A stretch of 64,000 nucleotides of DNA from Thauera sp. UBA6194. Its GTDB lineage: Bacteria > Pseudomonadota > Gammaproteobacteria > Burkholderiales > Rhodocyclaceae. A program made the position numbers and the translations under genes. Below, piece after piece: positions 11,098-19,149 of the stretch (positions are counted from its first letter, which is position 1; each line of letters opens with the position of its first letter). The notes under the pieces were generated by a model. That model was not told the DNA's origin, searched no databases, and worked only from the letters and a program-made list of their open reading frames with translations. Where the stretch lies: contig DITC01000054.1 in assembly GCA_002422685.1 (NCBI GenBank), forward strand, positions 33,445 through 97,444. The letters run 5' to 3'.

Positions 11098-11889
11098 TCA
11101 CTCTTCGAGCACAAGACGGAAGCCGACGAAGTCGAAGCGCGCCGTCGGCCGGCAATGCATGTGGCGCTTGGTGCAACGCGCAAAATCGCTCATGTGCGAC
11201 CAGCCGCCACCGCGCAGCATGCGCGACGGCCCGGCACCCTGATAATAAGGATCTCGCGCCGCATGGCTTGCATAGGCATCGGCCGCATACACGTCGGACA
11301 CCCACTCCCACAGGTTGCCGCTCATGTCGTACAAGCCCAGCGCATTGGGCGCAAAGCTGCCCACCGGCAGGCTGGTCTCGCCATGCTCGTCGGCATATTC
11401 GGCCGTGTTGCCCCCAGCGGGCGGGCGCTCGCCGCCGAACTTCTCCTGCCGGCCACCGGCACGGCATGCGTACTCCCACTCCGCCTCGGTGGGCAGGCGA
11501 AAGACCTTGCCCGGGTTGCCTTTCGCGAGTTTGCCCACGAAGGCCTCGATGTCGGCCTGATTCACGCTGTCGACCGGATGCTGCGGCGAGGTCGCAAACA
11601 CCGACAGGTTGTAGTCCATGAGCGCGGTCCACTGCGCCTGGGTAACCTCGTGACGACCGATCCAGTAAGCGCTCATGCAGACCTTGTGCACCGGCAGTTC
11701 GTTCGTCTCGCCGTCGCCGAAGGTGTCGCCCATGTCGAAGCAGCCCTCGGGCACACGCACGAACTCCATGCCGGTCAGCGGCTCGCGCCACACCTCCTGC
11801 GCGCCCGCGGGCGCTGCGGACAGGCCGCCCGCCAGCGTGAAGGCAGCCACCGCGAACAGGCGGCGGAACGGGATTGCTTGTGCGTTCAT
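11098..11889 (-). CDS. Exported SUMF1/NirV-like protein
   Basis: 263 residues with a signal peptide (about 1-30, ending AGA), so periplasmic. The rest is a formylglycine-generating-enzyme (SUMF1) fold: MEFVRVPEGCFDMGD at the start, EVTQAQWTAL, RLPTEAEWEYACRAGG, a GNLWEWVSDVY segment, RMLRGGGW, and a closing GFRLVLEE. True sulfatase-modifying enzymes use two Cys in a C-x4-C arrangement just before the final GFR; here C239 and C246 are C-x6-C, so catalysis is doubtful. The NirV proteins beside copper nitrite reductase genes belong to the same fold. Eleven bases separate it from the UbiE-like gene, and a GAGGA ribosome site precedes ATG 11889. Confidence 0.8.
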   Translation of the reverse strand: MNAQAIPFRRLFAVAAFTLAGGLSAAPAGAQEVWREPLTGMEFVRVPEGCFDMGDTFGDGETNELPVHKVCMSAYWIGRHEVTQAQWTALMDYNLSVFATSPQHPVDSVNQADIEAFVGKLAKGNPGKVFRLPTEAEWEYACRAGGRQEKFGGERPPAGGNTAEYADEHGETSLPVGSFAPNALGLYDMSGNLWEWVSDVYAADAYASHAARDPYYQGAGPSRMLRGGGWSHMSDFARCTKRHMHCRPTARFDFVGFRLVLEE

Positions 11890-11900
11890 GGCGTATGTCC

Positions 11901-12674
11901 TCAAGTTGCGCGGGACGGGCCTTGCTCGGTCCAGGCGGGCGGCTTGCGTCCCTGGTGGATGCAGGCGATCCCGAAGCTCAGGTTGCGCCAGCTCACCGAG
12001 CTCAGGCCCGCACCCTGCAGCATGGCAGCAAAGCGTTCCTGGTCGGGGAAGTTGCGGATCGACTCGACCAGATACTCGTAGGCCGCGGGGTTGTCCGCCA
12101 CCCAGGCGCCCAGGCGCGGGATGACGTGAAAGGAATAGGGATCGTACAGCACCTGAAACCACTTCACCGGGCGCGAAAACTCGAGACAGGCGAAGGTGCC
12201 ACCCGGCTTGAGCACCCGTACCACCTCGGCGACCGCCACGTCCAGGCGGGTGGTGTTGCGCAGCCCGAAGGACACGGTGAGCACATCCACCGACGCATCC
12301 GGAAAAGGCAGACGCTCGGCCTCGCCCGCGAGCCATTCGACCCCGGCCGCATCCTTCCGCCCCCGCCCCTGGCACATCATGGGAATCGACGGATCGAGCA
12401 CGACGACGCGGCGATCGTTCCGCCGCGCCAGCAACGCAGCCACGTCGCCCGTCCCGCCTGCCAGATCGACGAACAGCCCACGCTCCGGCAGCCCCGCGAC
12501 GAAGCGGCGCTTCCACAAGCGATGGATGCCGAAACTCATCAGGTCGTTCATCAGGTCGTAACGGCTCGCGACCCGGTTGAACACGTCCCTGATGCGCTGC
12601 TTGCGCTCGTGCGGGCTGACCGCGTGCCGGCCAAAACTGCCATCGAGCTTGGATTGACGAGGGTCGGAGTTCAT
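11901..12674 (-). CDS. UbiE/MenG-type quinone methyltransferase
   Basis: 257 residues. C-methylates a demethylquinone ring using S-adenosylmethionine. Family features are complete: FNRVASRYDLMNDLMSFGIHRLWK, the SAM motif VDLAGGTGD, AERLPFPDASVDVLTVSFGLRN, VLKPGGTFACLEFSRP, YDPYSFHVIP and YLVESIRNFPDQE. ATG 12674 is overlapped by the stop of a 48-codon ORF (ATGA). The gene is read away from nosZ and shares its promoter region. Whether it is the only ubiE of the organism or an anaerobic paralogue for ubiquinone or menaquinone is unknown. The position next to a quinol-fed N2O reductase is suggestive. Confidence 0.82.
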   Translation of the reverse strand: MNSDPRQSKLDGSFGRHAVSPHERKQRIRDVFNRVASRYDLMNDLMSFGIHRLWKRRFVAGLPERGLFVDLAGGTGDVAALLARRNDRRVVVLDPSIPMMCQGRGRKDAAGVEWLAGEAERLPFPDASVDVLTVSFGLRNTTRLDVAVAEVVRVLKPGGTFACLEFSRPVKWFQVLYDPYSFHVIPRLGAWVADNPAAYEYLVESIRNFPDQERFAAMLQGAGLSSVSWRNLSFGIACIHQGRKPPAWTEQGPSRAT

Positions 12675-12817
12675 TTGTCGTAGGCCACCAGATCGAAATC
12701 GCAAAACCGCGAAGCCGCGAATTCGACCACGAATCGGGCCTGCCGCGCCACCCGCGCAGCCGAGTTCGCGCGCGCACGAACCCACTCGGGCGGCTTCTTG
12801 CGCTGTGTCAATTCCAT
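12671..12817 (-). CDS. Small ORF, 48 residues, coupled to the methyltransferase
   Basis: ATG at 12817 opens a 48-codon frame whose TGA overlaps the ATG of the UbiE-like gene (ATGA at 12674-12671). The peptide starts MELTQRKKPPEWVRARANSA and ends with FCDFDLVAYDK; it is strongly basic in the first two thirds, has no signal peptide or membrane segment, and carries one Cys. The overlap points to translational coupling. It is the first gene after the divergent promoter region. A weak GATGA stretch is the only ribosome-site candidate. No family is recognised, and it may be a real small protein or a coupling leader. Confidence 0.5.
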   Translation of the reverse strand: MELTQRKKPPEWVRARANSAARVARQARFVVEFAASRFCDFDLVAYDK

Positions 12818-12908
12818 GTTTCATCAGCGTTGTATTATTTTCGCGCTGGCGAGGCGCCGGGCTCACATGCCGATCGCTCGAGGATCCGAAGTTTTGCTGC
12901 CCGTACAC

Positions 12909-12957
12909 TTGACCAATATCAAGCTTCGAAGAATCCACGCGGCTGATAATGTTTCCA
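12909..12957 (+). promoter_or_regulatory. FNR/Dnr-type box and -10 of the nosZ promoter
   Basis: TTGACCAATATCAA (12909-12922) matches the FNR consensus TTGAT-N4-ATCAA with one mismatch. Its centre is 12915.5. A TGATAAT-type -10 (GATAAT, 12945-12950) predicts a start at about 12957, which puts the box at -41.5, the classic class II activator position. The message would carry a leader of about 188 bases before nosZ. The site also lies upstream of the divergent small ORF/methyltransferase operon. FNR, Anr or Dnr activation under low oxygen or NO is the expected control; which one cannot be told. Confidence 0.8.
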
Positions 12958-13144
12958 TGCCGTCGATCTGAGTTCTCGCGTCCAGAGGGCGCGGAGGGTT
13001 TTTCGGACAGATCGAAAGGCAGACAGCACTCAACCCTGAGCGGCACTCGGAAAAGCCACCCGGGGACGAGAAAGAAGCGGTGGCCTGAACAGCCATCAGG
13101 GTGAAGGTAGCTTGATTTCGTAGTTTCCTAGGGAGTACCCAAAA

Positions 13145-15433
13145 ATGAAAACACTGGCAGTAAAGACCACGGCCCTGCTCATCGCAGCCGGCTTGGGCCT
13201 GGGCGCCGGCGCATCGTTTGCCGCCGAATCGCTGCAGGATGTCATGAAGCGCCGCAACCTCACCCAGCAGGATCTGCTGGCCGCGGCCAAAACCTACACC
13301 CCCACCGGCGGTCGTGACGAGTTCCTCGCCTTCGCCTCGGGTGGCCAGTCGGGCCAGATGCTTGTCTACGGCGTGCCGTCGATGCGCATCCTCAAGTACA
13401 TCGGCGTGTTCACGCCCGAACCCTGGCAGGGCTACGGCTTCGACGAAGAATCCAAGGCAGTGCTCGCCCAGGGCCGCATCGACGGCAAGGACATCATGTG
13501 GGGCGACACCCACCACCCGGCGATCTCCGAGACCAACGGCGAGTACGACGGCCAGTTCCTGTTCATCAACGACAAGTCGAACCCGCGCCTCGCAGTCATC
13601 GACCTGCGCGACTTCGAGACCAAGCAGATCGTCGTCAACCCGATCATGAAGTCGGAGCACGGCGGCGCCTTTGCCACGCCGAACACCGAATACATCATCG
13701 AAGCCTCGCAGTACGCCTCACCGCTCGAGAACCAGAAGTTCTACCCGCTCGAGCAGTTCAACGAGAAATACCGCGGCGCCCTGACCTACTGGAAGTTCGA
13801 CCGCGAGCACGGCAAGCTCAAGCCTGAAGAGTCCTTCTCGCTCGAACTGCCGCCCTACTCGCAAGACCTTTCGGACGCCGGCAAGCTGGTTTCCGACGGC
13901 TGGTCCTTCACCAACAGCTTCTGTACCGAGCGCTACGTCGGCGGCATCGAGAAAGGTCGCCCGCCGTATGAAGCCGGTTGCTCCGCCAAGGACACCGACT
14001 ACATGCACGTGGTCAACTGGAAGCGCGCCGCCGAGCTCGCCAAGGATGACAGCAAGGTCCAGATCATCAACAACCATCGTGTGATCATGATGGAGACGGC
14101 GATCAAGGAAGGCATCCTGTTCCTGATTCCCGAGCCGAAGAGCCCGCACGGTGTCGACGTGACCCCCGATGGCAAGCTCATCGTGGTGAACGGCAAGCTC
14201 GACACCCACATGTCCGTGTATTCCTTCGAGAAGATCATGGACGCGATCAAGAACAAGCGCTTCGAGTCCACCGACCCGTACGGCATCCCGGTGCTCAGCA
14301 TGAAGGACACGCTGCACACCCAGGTGGAAGTTGGCCTCGGCCCGCTGCACACCCAGTTCGACTCCAAGGAGTGCATCGCCTACACCTCGCTGTACGTCGA
14401 CTCCATGGTCGCGAAGTGGAACTTCTGCGAAGGCAAGCTCCTCGACAAGATCGCCATCCACTACAACGTCGGCCACCTGATGACGATGGAAGGCGACACC
14501 ACCAAGCCGAAGGGCAAGTACCTGGTGGCGCTCAACAAGCTGTCGATCGACCGCTTCAACCCCGTCGGCCCGCTGCACCCGCAGAACCACCAGCTCATCG
14601 ACATCAGCAACGACAAGATGCAGCTGCTGTACGACATGCCGCTGCCGCTGGGTGAGCCGCACTACGTGGTCGGCATCGAGGCCAGCAAGCTGCGCCCGGC
14701 CGTGCGCTACAAGGTCGGCACCAACACCCGTACCGACACGCAGCACGAAGGCATGGTGCGTGCGGGCGAGGAGAAGGTCGTCCGCGACGGCAACAAGGTG
14801 TCGGTGTATGGCACGCTGATCCGCTCGCACATCACCCCCGAGACCATCGAGGTCGAACAGGGTGACGAGGTCACGGTGTACCTGACCAACCTCGAGCGCG
14901 CTCAGGACGAGACCCACGGCTTCACGGTGTCGACCTACAACGTGCACGCGTCGGTCGAGCCGGGCAAGACCGTTTCGGTCAAGTTCACCGCCGACAAGGA
15001 AGGCGTCTATCCGTACTACTGCACCGAGTTCTGCTCGGCGCTGCACCTCGAGATGCAGGGTTACCTGCTCGTCAAGCCGAAGGGCTGGAAGCCCGAGGCG
15101 GGCGCCTCGCTGGCAGCCGGCAACTACACGGAAGACGACTACAAGAAGACCCTGAAGAAGGTTGCCGACACTCAGGTCGTCATCGACCAGGTCGTGGGCT
15201 TCATCTTCTCGAAGGACTACAAGGCCTATCCTGAAGTCGTGGCACTGGTGGAAGACGCGGTTGACCAGCTGAACAAGACCAAGGAAGCCAAGGCCAAGCA
15301 CGAGGCCGCCGCTCAACAGATGGATTGGGAGCAGGCGAACCTGTGGGCCGAGCAGGTCTGGCAGTACCAGGTCAAGGCCGCCGACATCGGTCTGCGTGCC
15401 AAGACCTTCCTGGAGCAGAAGGGCGCCAAGTAA
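13145..15433 (+). CDS. nosZ: Nitrous-oxide reductase, clade II (Sec type)
   Basis: 762 residues. Reduces N2O to N2 in the periplasm, the last step of denitrification. The leader MKTLAVKTTALLIAA...FAA is a plain Sec signal without twin arginines, and DTHHPAISETNG (from residue 121) is the clade II form of the CuZ-site motif. EHGGAFATPNTE and HGVDV are further CuZ-binding parts. The CuA site is intact: C626 and C630 with H634 and M637 in CTEFCSALHLEMQG. About 110 helical residues follow the cupredoxin domain and contain no heme motif, unlike Wolinella NosZ, which carries a cytochrome c domain. GGGAG at 13131 precedes the ATG. It heads a long nos operon. Confidence 0.97.
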   Translation: MKTLAVKTTALLIAAGLGLGAGASFAAESLQDVMKRRNLTQQDLLAAAKTYTPTGGRDEFLAFASGGQSGQMLVYGVPSMRILKYIGVFTPEPWQGYGFDEESKAVLAQGRIDGKDIMWGDTHHPAISETNGEYDGQFLFINDKSNPRLAVIDLRDFETKQIVVNPIMKSEHGGAFATPNTEYIIEASQYASPLENQKFYPLEQFNEKYRGALTYWKFDREHGKLKPEESFSLELPPYSQDLSDAGKLVSDGWSFTNSFCTERYVGGIEKGRPPYEAGCSAKDTDYMHVVNWKRAAELAKDDSKVQIINNHRVIMMETAIKEGILFLIPEPKSPHGVDVTPDGKLIVVNGKLDTHMSVYSFEKIMDAIKNKRFESTDPYGIPVLSMKDTLHTQVEVGLGPLHTQFDSKECIAYTSLYVDSMVAKWNFCEGKLLDKIAIHYNVGHLMTMEGDTTKPKGKYLVALNKLSIDRFNPVGPLHPQNHQLIDISNDKMQLLYDMPLPLGEPHYVVGIEASKLRPAVRYKVGTNTRTDTQHEGMVRAGEEKVVRDGNKVSVYGTLIRSHITPETIEVEQGDEVTVYLTNLERAQDETHGFTVSTYNVHASVEPGKTVSVKFTADKEGVYPYYCTEFCSALHLEMQGYLLVKPKGWKPEAGASLAAGNYTEDDYKKTLKKVADTQVVIDQVVGFIFSKDYKAYPEVVALVEDAVDQLNKTKEAKAKHEAAAQQMDWEQANLWAEQVWQYQVKAADIGLRAKTFLEQKGAK

Positions 15434-15475
15434 GACTCGCCACTCTGGTCTGATCTGAAAAGCTGGTAAGTCCGC

Positions 15476-15509
15476 GTCGGGGAGCGAAGCCACAGGCAAG
15501 CTCCCCGAC
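15476..15509 (+). promoter_or_regulatory. Intercistronic hairpin nosZ / cytochrome
   Basis: A perfect 10-base stem, GTCGGGGAGC (15476-15485) with GCTCCCCGAC (15500-15509), loop 14. No U run follows, so it is more likely an mRNA-stabilising or processing structure that keeps nosZ message in excess than a terminator. Confidence 0.7.
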
Positions 15510-15530
15510 ATACTAAGACGGAAGGAAAAC

Positions 15531-15839
15531 ATGAAACTCATCGCCACCCTGCTCGCAACGGCCTTTATCGCCGCCCCGGCCATGGCCAACCTCGACGGTG
15601 CCAAGCTGTACGCCGAGAAGACCTGCAACGCCTGTCATGGCGCCGACGCCAAGAAGCCGCTGCTCCCGACCTATCCCAAGCTCGCCGGCCAGAACGCAGG
15701 CTATGCCGAGCAGCAGATGAAGGACATCAAGAGCGGCGCGCGCAACAACGGCCAGACCGCCGCGATGAAAGGCGTGATGCACCTCGTCAATGACGAGGAG
15801 ATCAAGGCCATCGCAGTCTGGCTCGAGACCCTGCAGTAA
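15531..15839 (+). CDS. Monoheme cytochrome c of the nos operon
   Basis: 102 residues. A signal peptide (about 1-19, ending AMA) and a single heme-binding CNACH (32-36) define a small periplasmic class I cytochrome c, in the c553/c551 size range. Met residues in the C-terminal half (AAMKGVMHL) are candidates for the sixth heme ligand. GGAAGGA precedes the ATG. Lying directly after nosZ, it is the likely electron donor to the CuA site of NosZ, or a relay from the diheme cytochrome encoded next. It corresponds in role, not necessarily in ancestry, to NosC proteins of other clade II clusters. Confidence 0.9.
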   Translation: MKLIATLLATAFIAAPAMANLDGAKLYAEKTCNACHGADAKKPLLPTYPKLAGQNAGYAEQQMKDIKSGARNNGQTAAMKGVMHLVNDEEIKAIAVWLETLQ

Positions 15840-15848
15840 GATCGCTGC

Positions 15849-15880
15849 CGCCTGCCGACCCGCACCCGGTCCGGCAGGCG
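15849..15880 (+). promoter_or_regulatory. Intercistronic hairpin between the two cytochrome genes
   Basis: Perfect 9-base stem CGCCTGCCG (15849-15857) with CGGCAGGCG (15872-15880), loop 14, starting ten bases after the stop codon. No U run follows. Second of three such structures at the first nos junctions. Confidence 0.65.
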
Positions 15881-15931
15881 CTCGACACCCCGGCGGACCC
15901 CCTCCGCCCAGCAACCAAAGAGGACTACACC

Positions 15932-16648
15932 ATGAAAAAAATCACCGTTCTGCTCGCAGCGCTCGTCTCCGCCGGCGTCGCATTCGCAGCCGGCCCGGCG
16001 CCGAAGAAGTCCGGCATCGAGGCCGAGGGCTATGTCTGGAACGCTCAGGAAGGCGAAAAGATCGAGGCGCTCACCCTGCAGGGTGACGTGACCCGCGGTG
16101 AGGAAGCCTATGAAGTCTGCGGCGCCTGTCACCTGCCCTCCGGCGCGGGCCGCCCCGACGGCACCTTCCCGCAACTCGCCGGCCAGCACACCACCGTGCT
16201 GATCAAGCAGATGGCCGACATCCGCGCCGGCCTGCGCGACAACCCGACCATGTACCCGTTCGCGGTCACCCTGACCGACCCGCAGGAACTGGCCGACGTC
16301 TCCGCGTACATCGAAAGCCTGTGCATCCCCACCGAGCACGGCAAGTACACCGAAGCCGACGCCATGATCCAGATCGCCCAGGGCAAGGCCATGTACGAGA
16401 AGGACTGCCAGGAGTGCCACAACGCCAACGGCGAAGGCGACAAGGAGAAGTTCTATCCCGTGATCGCCGGCCAGCACTACGCCTATCTGCTGCGCCAGAT
16501 GACCGAGATCCGTGACGGTCACCGCCGCAACGCAAACCCCGACATGGTGAAGGTCATCAAGCCCTACACCGACGAGCAGCTGGTGGCGATCTCCGCCTAC
16601 CAGGCCAGCCTGAAGATGCCGGGCTCGATGTGCGGCGACGCCAAATAA
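15932..16648 (+). CDS. Diheme cytochrome c of the nos operon
   Basis: 238 residues. Signal peptide of about 20 residues (MKKITVLL...AFAA). Two CxxCH sites, CGACH at 63-67 and CQECH at 159-163, each at the start of a cytochrome c4-like domain; NPTMYPF (M107) and NPDMVKV (M205) supply probable axial Met ligands. The two domains repeat the pattern FPQLAGQH / YPVIAGQH. It is therefore a c4-type diheme protein, expected in the periplasm as an electron carrier between the membrane quinol oxidising part (NosG/H or bc1) and NosZ. AGAGGA precedes the ATG. Confidence 0.92.
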   Translation: MKKITVLLAALVSAGVAFAAGPAPKKSGIEAEGYVWNAQEGEKIEALTLQGDVTRGEEAYEVCGACHLPSGAGRPDGTFPQLAGQHTTVLIKQMADIRAGLRDNPTMYPFAVTLTDPQELADVSAYIESLCIPTEHGKYTEADAMIQIAQGKAMYEKDCQECHNANGEGDKEKFYPVIAGQHYAYLLRQMTEIRDGHRRNANPDMVKVIKPYTDEQLVAISAYQASLKMPGSMCGDAK

Positions 16649-16670
16649 GCCGCTAGCGGGCTTCCGCAAG

Positions 16671-16709
16671 CCCCGGTGCGCGTGCCTTTTTTTCTCGCGC
16701 GCACCGGGG
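16671..16709 (+). promoter_or_regulatory. Intercistronic hairpin cytochrome / nosB with T run in the loop
   Basis: A 12-base perfect stem CCCCGGTGCGCG (16671-16682) with CGCGCACCGGGG (16698-16709); the loop holds seven T residues. The U run is in the loop, not after the stem, so normal intrinsic termination is not expected. It may set a decay boundary between the abundant electron-transfer proteins and the assembly proteins. Confidence 0.65.
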
Positions 16710-16752
16710 TCGCTCTTCCCACTCCAACCCCCTCTTGCGACCGGAGCTTGAA

Positions 16753-17745
16753 ATGTCTGCAACACAAAACAAGAACGGCCTGATTGCCGGCCTCACGCTG
16801 GTAGCTTTGGTAGCGATGGTCGTTGCGTATTTCGCACCCATCTGGTGGGTCTCGCTCACCGCCCCGAACTACCCCGAAGACGCCTTCCCGGATGGCATCC
16901 GCATCCACTTCCACTTCGACGGCGTCAAGAACGGCTGCTCCACGCCACCCAAGACCTCCCGCCTCGCCGCCGAGACCATGGCCGAGGACATGGGCGAAGG
17001 CACCGGCCGCTACAACCCGATTCTCGAACAACAGAGCACGCTCAGCGGCAAGGCCACCGCGCTCGACTGCGTGCACGAGATGAACACCATCAACCACTAC
17101 GTGGGCATGTATCCGATCGCCACCGGTGGCCCGGTCGAGACCAAGCTCTCCAAGTTCTTCCTCACCTTTTTCGCGGTCATGCTGCTGGCTTTCGCGGTCC
17201 GCAACAAGAAGGCCCGCCTCGGGGTCATGGTCGTCGGCTTCGGCGCGCTATCCGCGTGGATGATCGTCGATCAGTTCGTCATGGGTAACCTCGCCGCACA
17301 CGTCCAGCACTACATGGACGAGTCGGCCACCTTCTTCAACGATCCGGAGCGCATCGCCGCCTGGGGCAAGAACGTCGAGGTGATCTCCAAAGTTGCCATC
17401 TTCGGCATGATGGCCGCGATGCTCGTGGTGATCTTCGGCGTGATGAAGATCCGCGGCTTCGAGCTCATCCTCGCGCTGGTTCCGGCGCTGCTGCCGATCT
17501 TCTACCTGATCGAGTACTCCGGCTGGCTGTGGTTCTTCGGCCACAACCTGCACCCGTGGGGCGCCTTCACGGTCAAGCCCTTCATGCCCACGGTGTTCGG
17601 CGAGGGCGCGGTGGCGCAGTTCTCCACCTACTCCTACCCGCACTGGGGCTACGGCCTGCTGGTGGTGATGTTCTTCTGCCTGATGCTCGCGCTGCTGCTG
17701 CGCCGCAAGCAACTGCGCGAAGAACTGCCTCAGGCCAATGCCTGA
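16753..17745 (+). CDS. nosB: NosB-like polytopic membrane protein
   Basis: 330 residues with about seven hydrophobic segments; the first (about 8-30) is a membrane anchor, followed by a periplasmic loop of about 90 residues with two Cys (C59 region, GCSTPP, and DCVHEM) and conserved His (IHFHFDG, INHYVG). More His-rich stretches come late (FGHNLHPWG, YPHWGYG). This is the integral membrane protein regularly found after nosZ and before nosD in clade II clusters and called NosB; its biochemical role is not known. ATG 16753 follows CCGGAG; an in-frame TTG at 16735 is less likely. His and Trp residues near the membrane would suit quinol or metal binding. Confidence 0.78.
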   Translation: MSATQNKNGLIAGLTLVALVAMVVAYFAPIWWVSLTAPNYPEDAFPDGIRIHFHFDGVKNGCSTPPKTSRLAAETMAEDMGEGTGRYNPILEQQSTLSGKATALDCVHEMNTINHYVGMYPIATGGPVETKLSKFFLTFFAVMLLAFAVRNKKARLGVMVVGFGALSAWMIVDQFVMGNLAAHVQHYMDESATFFNDPERIAAWGKNVEVISKVAIFGMMAAMLVVIFGVMKIRGFELILALVPALLPIFYLIEYSGWLWFFGHNLHPWGAFTVKPFMPTVFGEGAVAQFSTYSYPHWGYGLLVVMFFCLMLALLLRRKQLREELPQANA

Positions 17746-17760
17746 CAGGAATGAAAACAC

Positions 17761-19149
17761 GTGAGCATCCTTCACAAGCTGACGGTGCTGGCTGCGGCAG
17801 TGGCGTTTGCCCTGCCGCCGGCCCACGCCCAATGGGACGACGAGCCTGAGTCCGGCCGTGCGGCCGGAGCGGGCGCCGACTTTTCCACCGCCCCCCGGGT
17901 CGACGTCCACAAGCCGACGGTCATCATCCCGCTCTACATGCGCGACAAGCGCATCCACGGCTTGAGTCCATTCCAGGAACTGGTCGACAAGACCCCCGAG
18001 GGCGGCGTGCTGCGCGTTCCGGCCGGCAATTACTCCGGCCCGGTGCATGTCAAGAAGCGCATCAAGATCGAAGGCGAAGGTGAAGTGGTCATCGACGGGG
18101 GCGACAAGGGTACGGTGTTCGTGCTCGACACCAACGAAGCGATCCTGCGCAACCTGACCATCACCGGCTCGGGCGAGTCGCACGACTCCGACGACGCCTG
18201 CCTGAACGTGCGCGGGCACGGCAACCTGATCGAGAACATCAACATCGCCGACTGCCTGTTCGGCATCGACCTCAAGCAGTCCGACCACAACATCGTGCGC
18301 AACAACAAGGTGCGCTCGAAGAACTTCGAGCTCGGCGTGCGCGGCGACGGCATCCGGCTCTGGTACAGCAACGACAACCTGATCGAGAACAACCTCGTCA
18401 CCGACACCCGCGACATGGTGGCCTGGTACTCGCACCGCAACACCTATCGCGGCAATGAAGGCCGGCGCAGCCGCTACTCGATCCACTTCATGTTTGCCAA
18501 CGACAACATCGTCGAGTACAACCGTTTCTACGACAACTCCGTCGGCGTGTATTTCATGTACATGGAAGGCGGTGTAGCGCGCGGCAACATCATCTCGCAT
18601 GCGACCGGCGCCACCGGCATGGGGCTGGGCTTCAAGGAGTCGTCGGACATTTTGCTCGAGGACAACGAGATCATCTACTGCGCCGTCGGCGTCGGCTCGG
18701 ATCTCTCCCCCTTCCAGCCCGACACCACCATCCGCTTCAAGAACAACCGCTTCGCCTACAACGGCATCGCCGTACACCTGACCAGCGAACTCGGCGGCAA
18801 CGTGCTCGAAAGCAACACCTTCGAGGGCAACCTGACCGACATGTTCCAGGCCGGCCGCGGCCGCAACGAAGGCCCCAAGAACCAGTGGGCCGGCAACTAC
18901 TTCGACACCTACCAGGGGTTCGACCGCGACGAGGACGGCTACGGCGACACCCCGCATGAAGAATATGCTTACGCGGACCGGATCTGGATGGAGATCCCGA
19001 ACGCGCGCTTCTTCAAGACCTCGCCCGTCCTCGAGCTGCTCGACTTTCTCGAGCGGCTTGCGCCGTTCTCTTCGCCCGACCTGCAGGCGAAAGACGACAA
19101 GCCGCTGTACCGGAAGCCTGAACGGCGCACCGAAGGGAGCGCATCATGA
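17761..19149 (+). CDS. nosD: NosD, periplasmic copper-site maturation protein
   Basis: 462 residues. Needed for assembly of the CuZ centre of NosZ together with the NosFY ABC transporter. A signal peptide (about 1-24, ending AHA) precedes a right-handed beta-helix built from PbH1 repeats, seen as the regular Asn-rich turns (NLIENINI, NIVRNNKV, NLIENNLV, NIVEYNRF, ILLEDNEI). The protein starts at GTG 17761, ten bases after AGGA; a nearby ATG at 17751 is out of frame. The C terminus overlaps nosG by four bases. Expected length for the family is 400-460. Confidence 0.93.
   Translation: MSILHKLTVLAAAVAFALPPAHAQWDDEPESGRAAGAGADFSTAPRVDVHKPTVIIPLYMRDKRIHGLSPFQELVDKTPEGGVLRVPAGNYSGPVHVKKRIKIEGEGEVVIDGGDKGTVFVLDTNEAILRNLTITGSGESHDSDDACLNVRGHGNLIENINIADCLFGIDLKQSDHNIVRNNKVRSKNFELGVRGDGIRLWYSNDNLIENNLVTDTRDMVAWYSHRNTYRGNEGRRSRYSIHFMFANDNIVEYNRFYDNSVGVYFMYMEGGVARGNIISHATGATGMGLGFKESSDILLEDNEIIYCAVGVGSDLSPFQPDTTIRFKNNRFAYNGIAVHLTSELGGNVLESNTFEGNLTDMFQAGRGRNEGPKNQWAGNYFDTYQGFDRDEDGYGDTPHEEYAYADRIWMEIPNARFFKTSPVLELLDFLERLAPFSSPDLQAKDDKPLYRKPERRTEGSAS

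Noticed and set aside
12871..12890. Mirror-image FNR-dependent promoter for the methyltransferase operon
   Set aside because: At the distance that would place the box at -41.5 the -10 reads GATCCT, which is too weak to claim.
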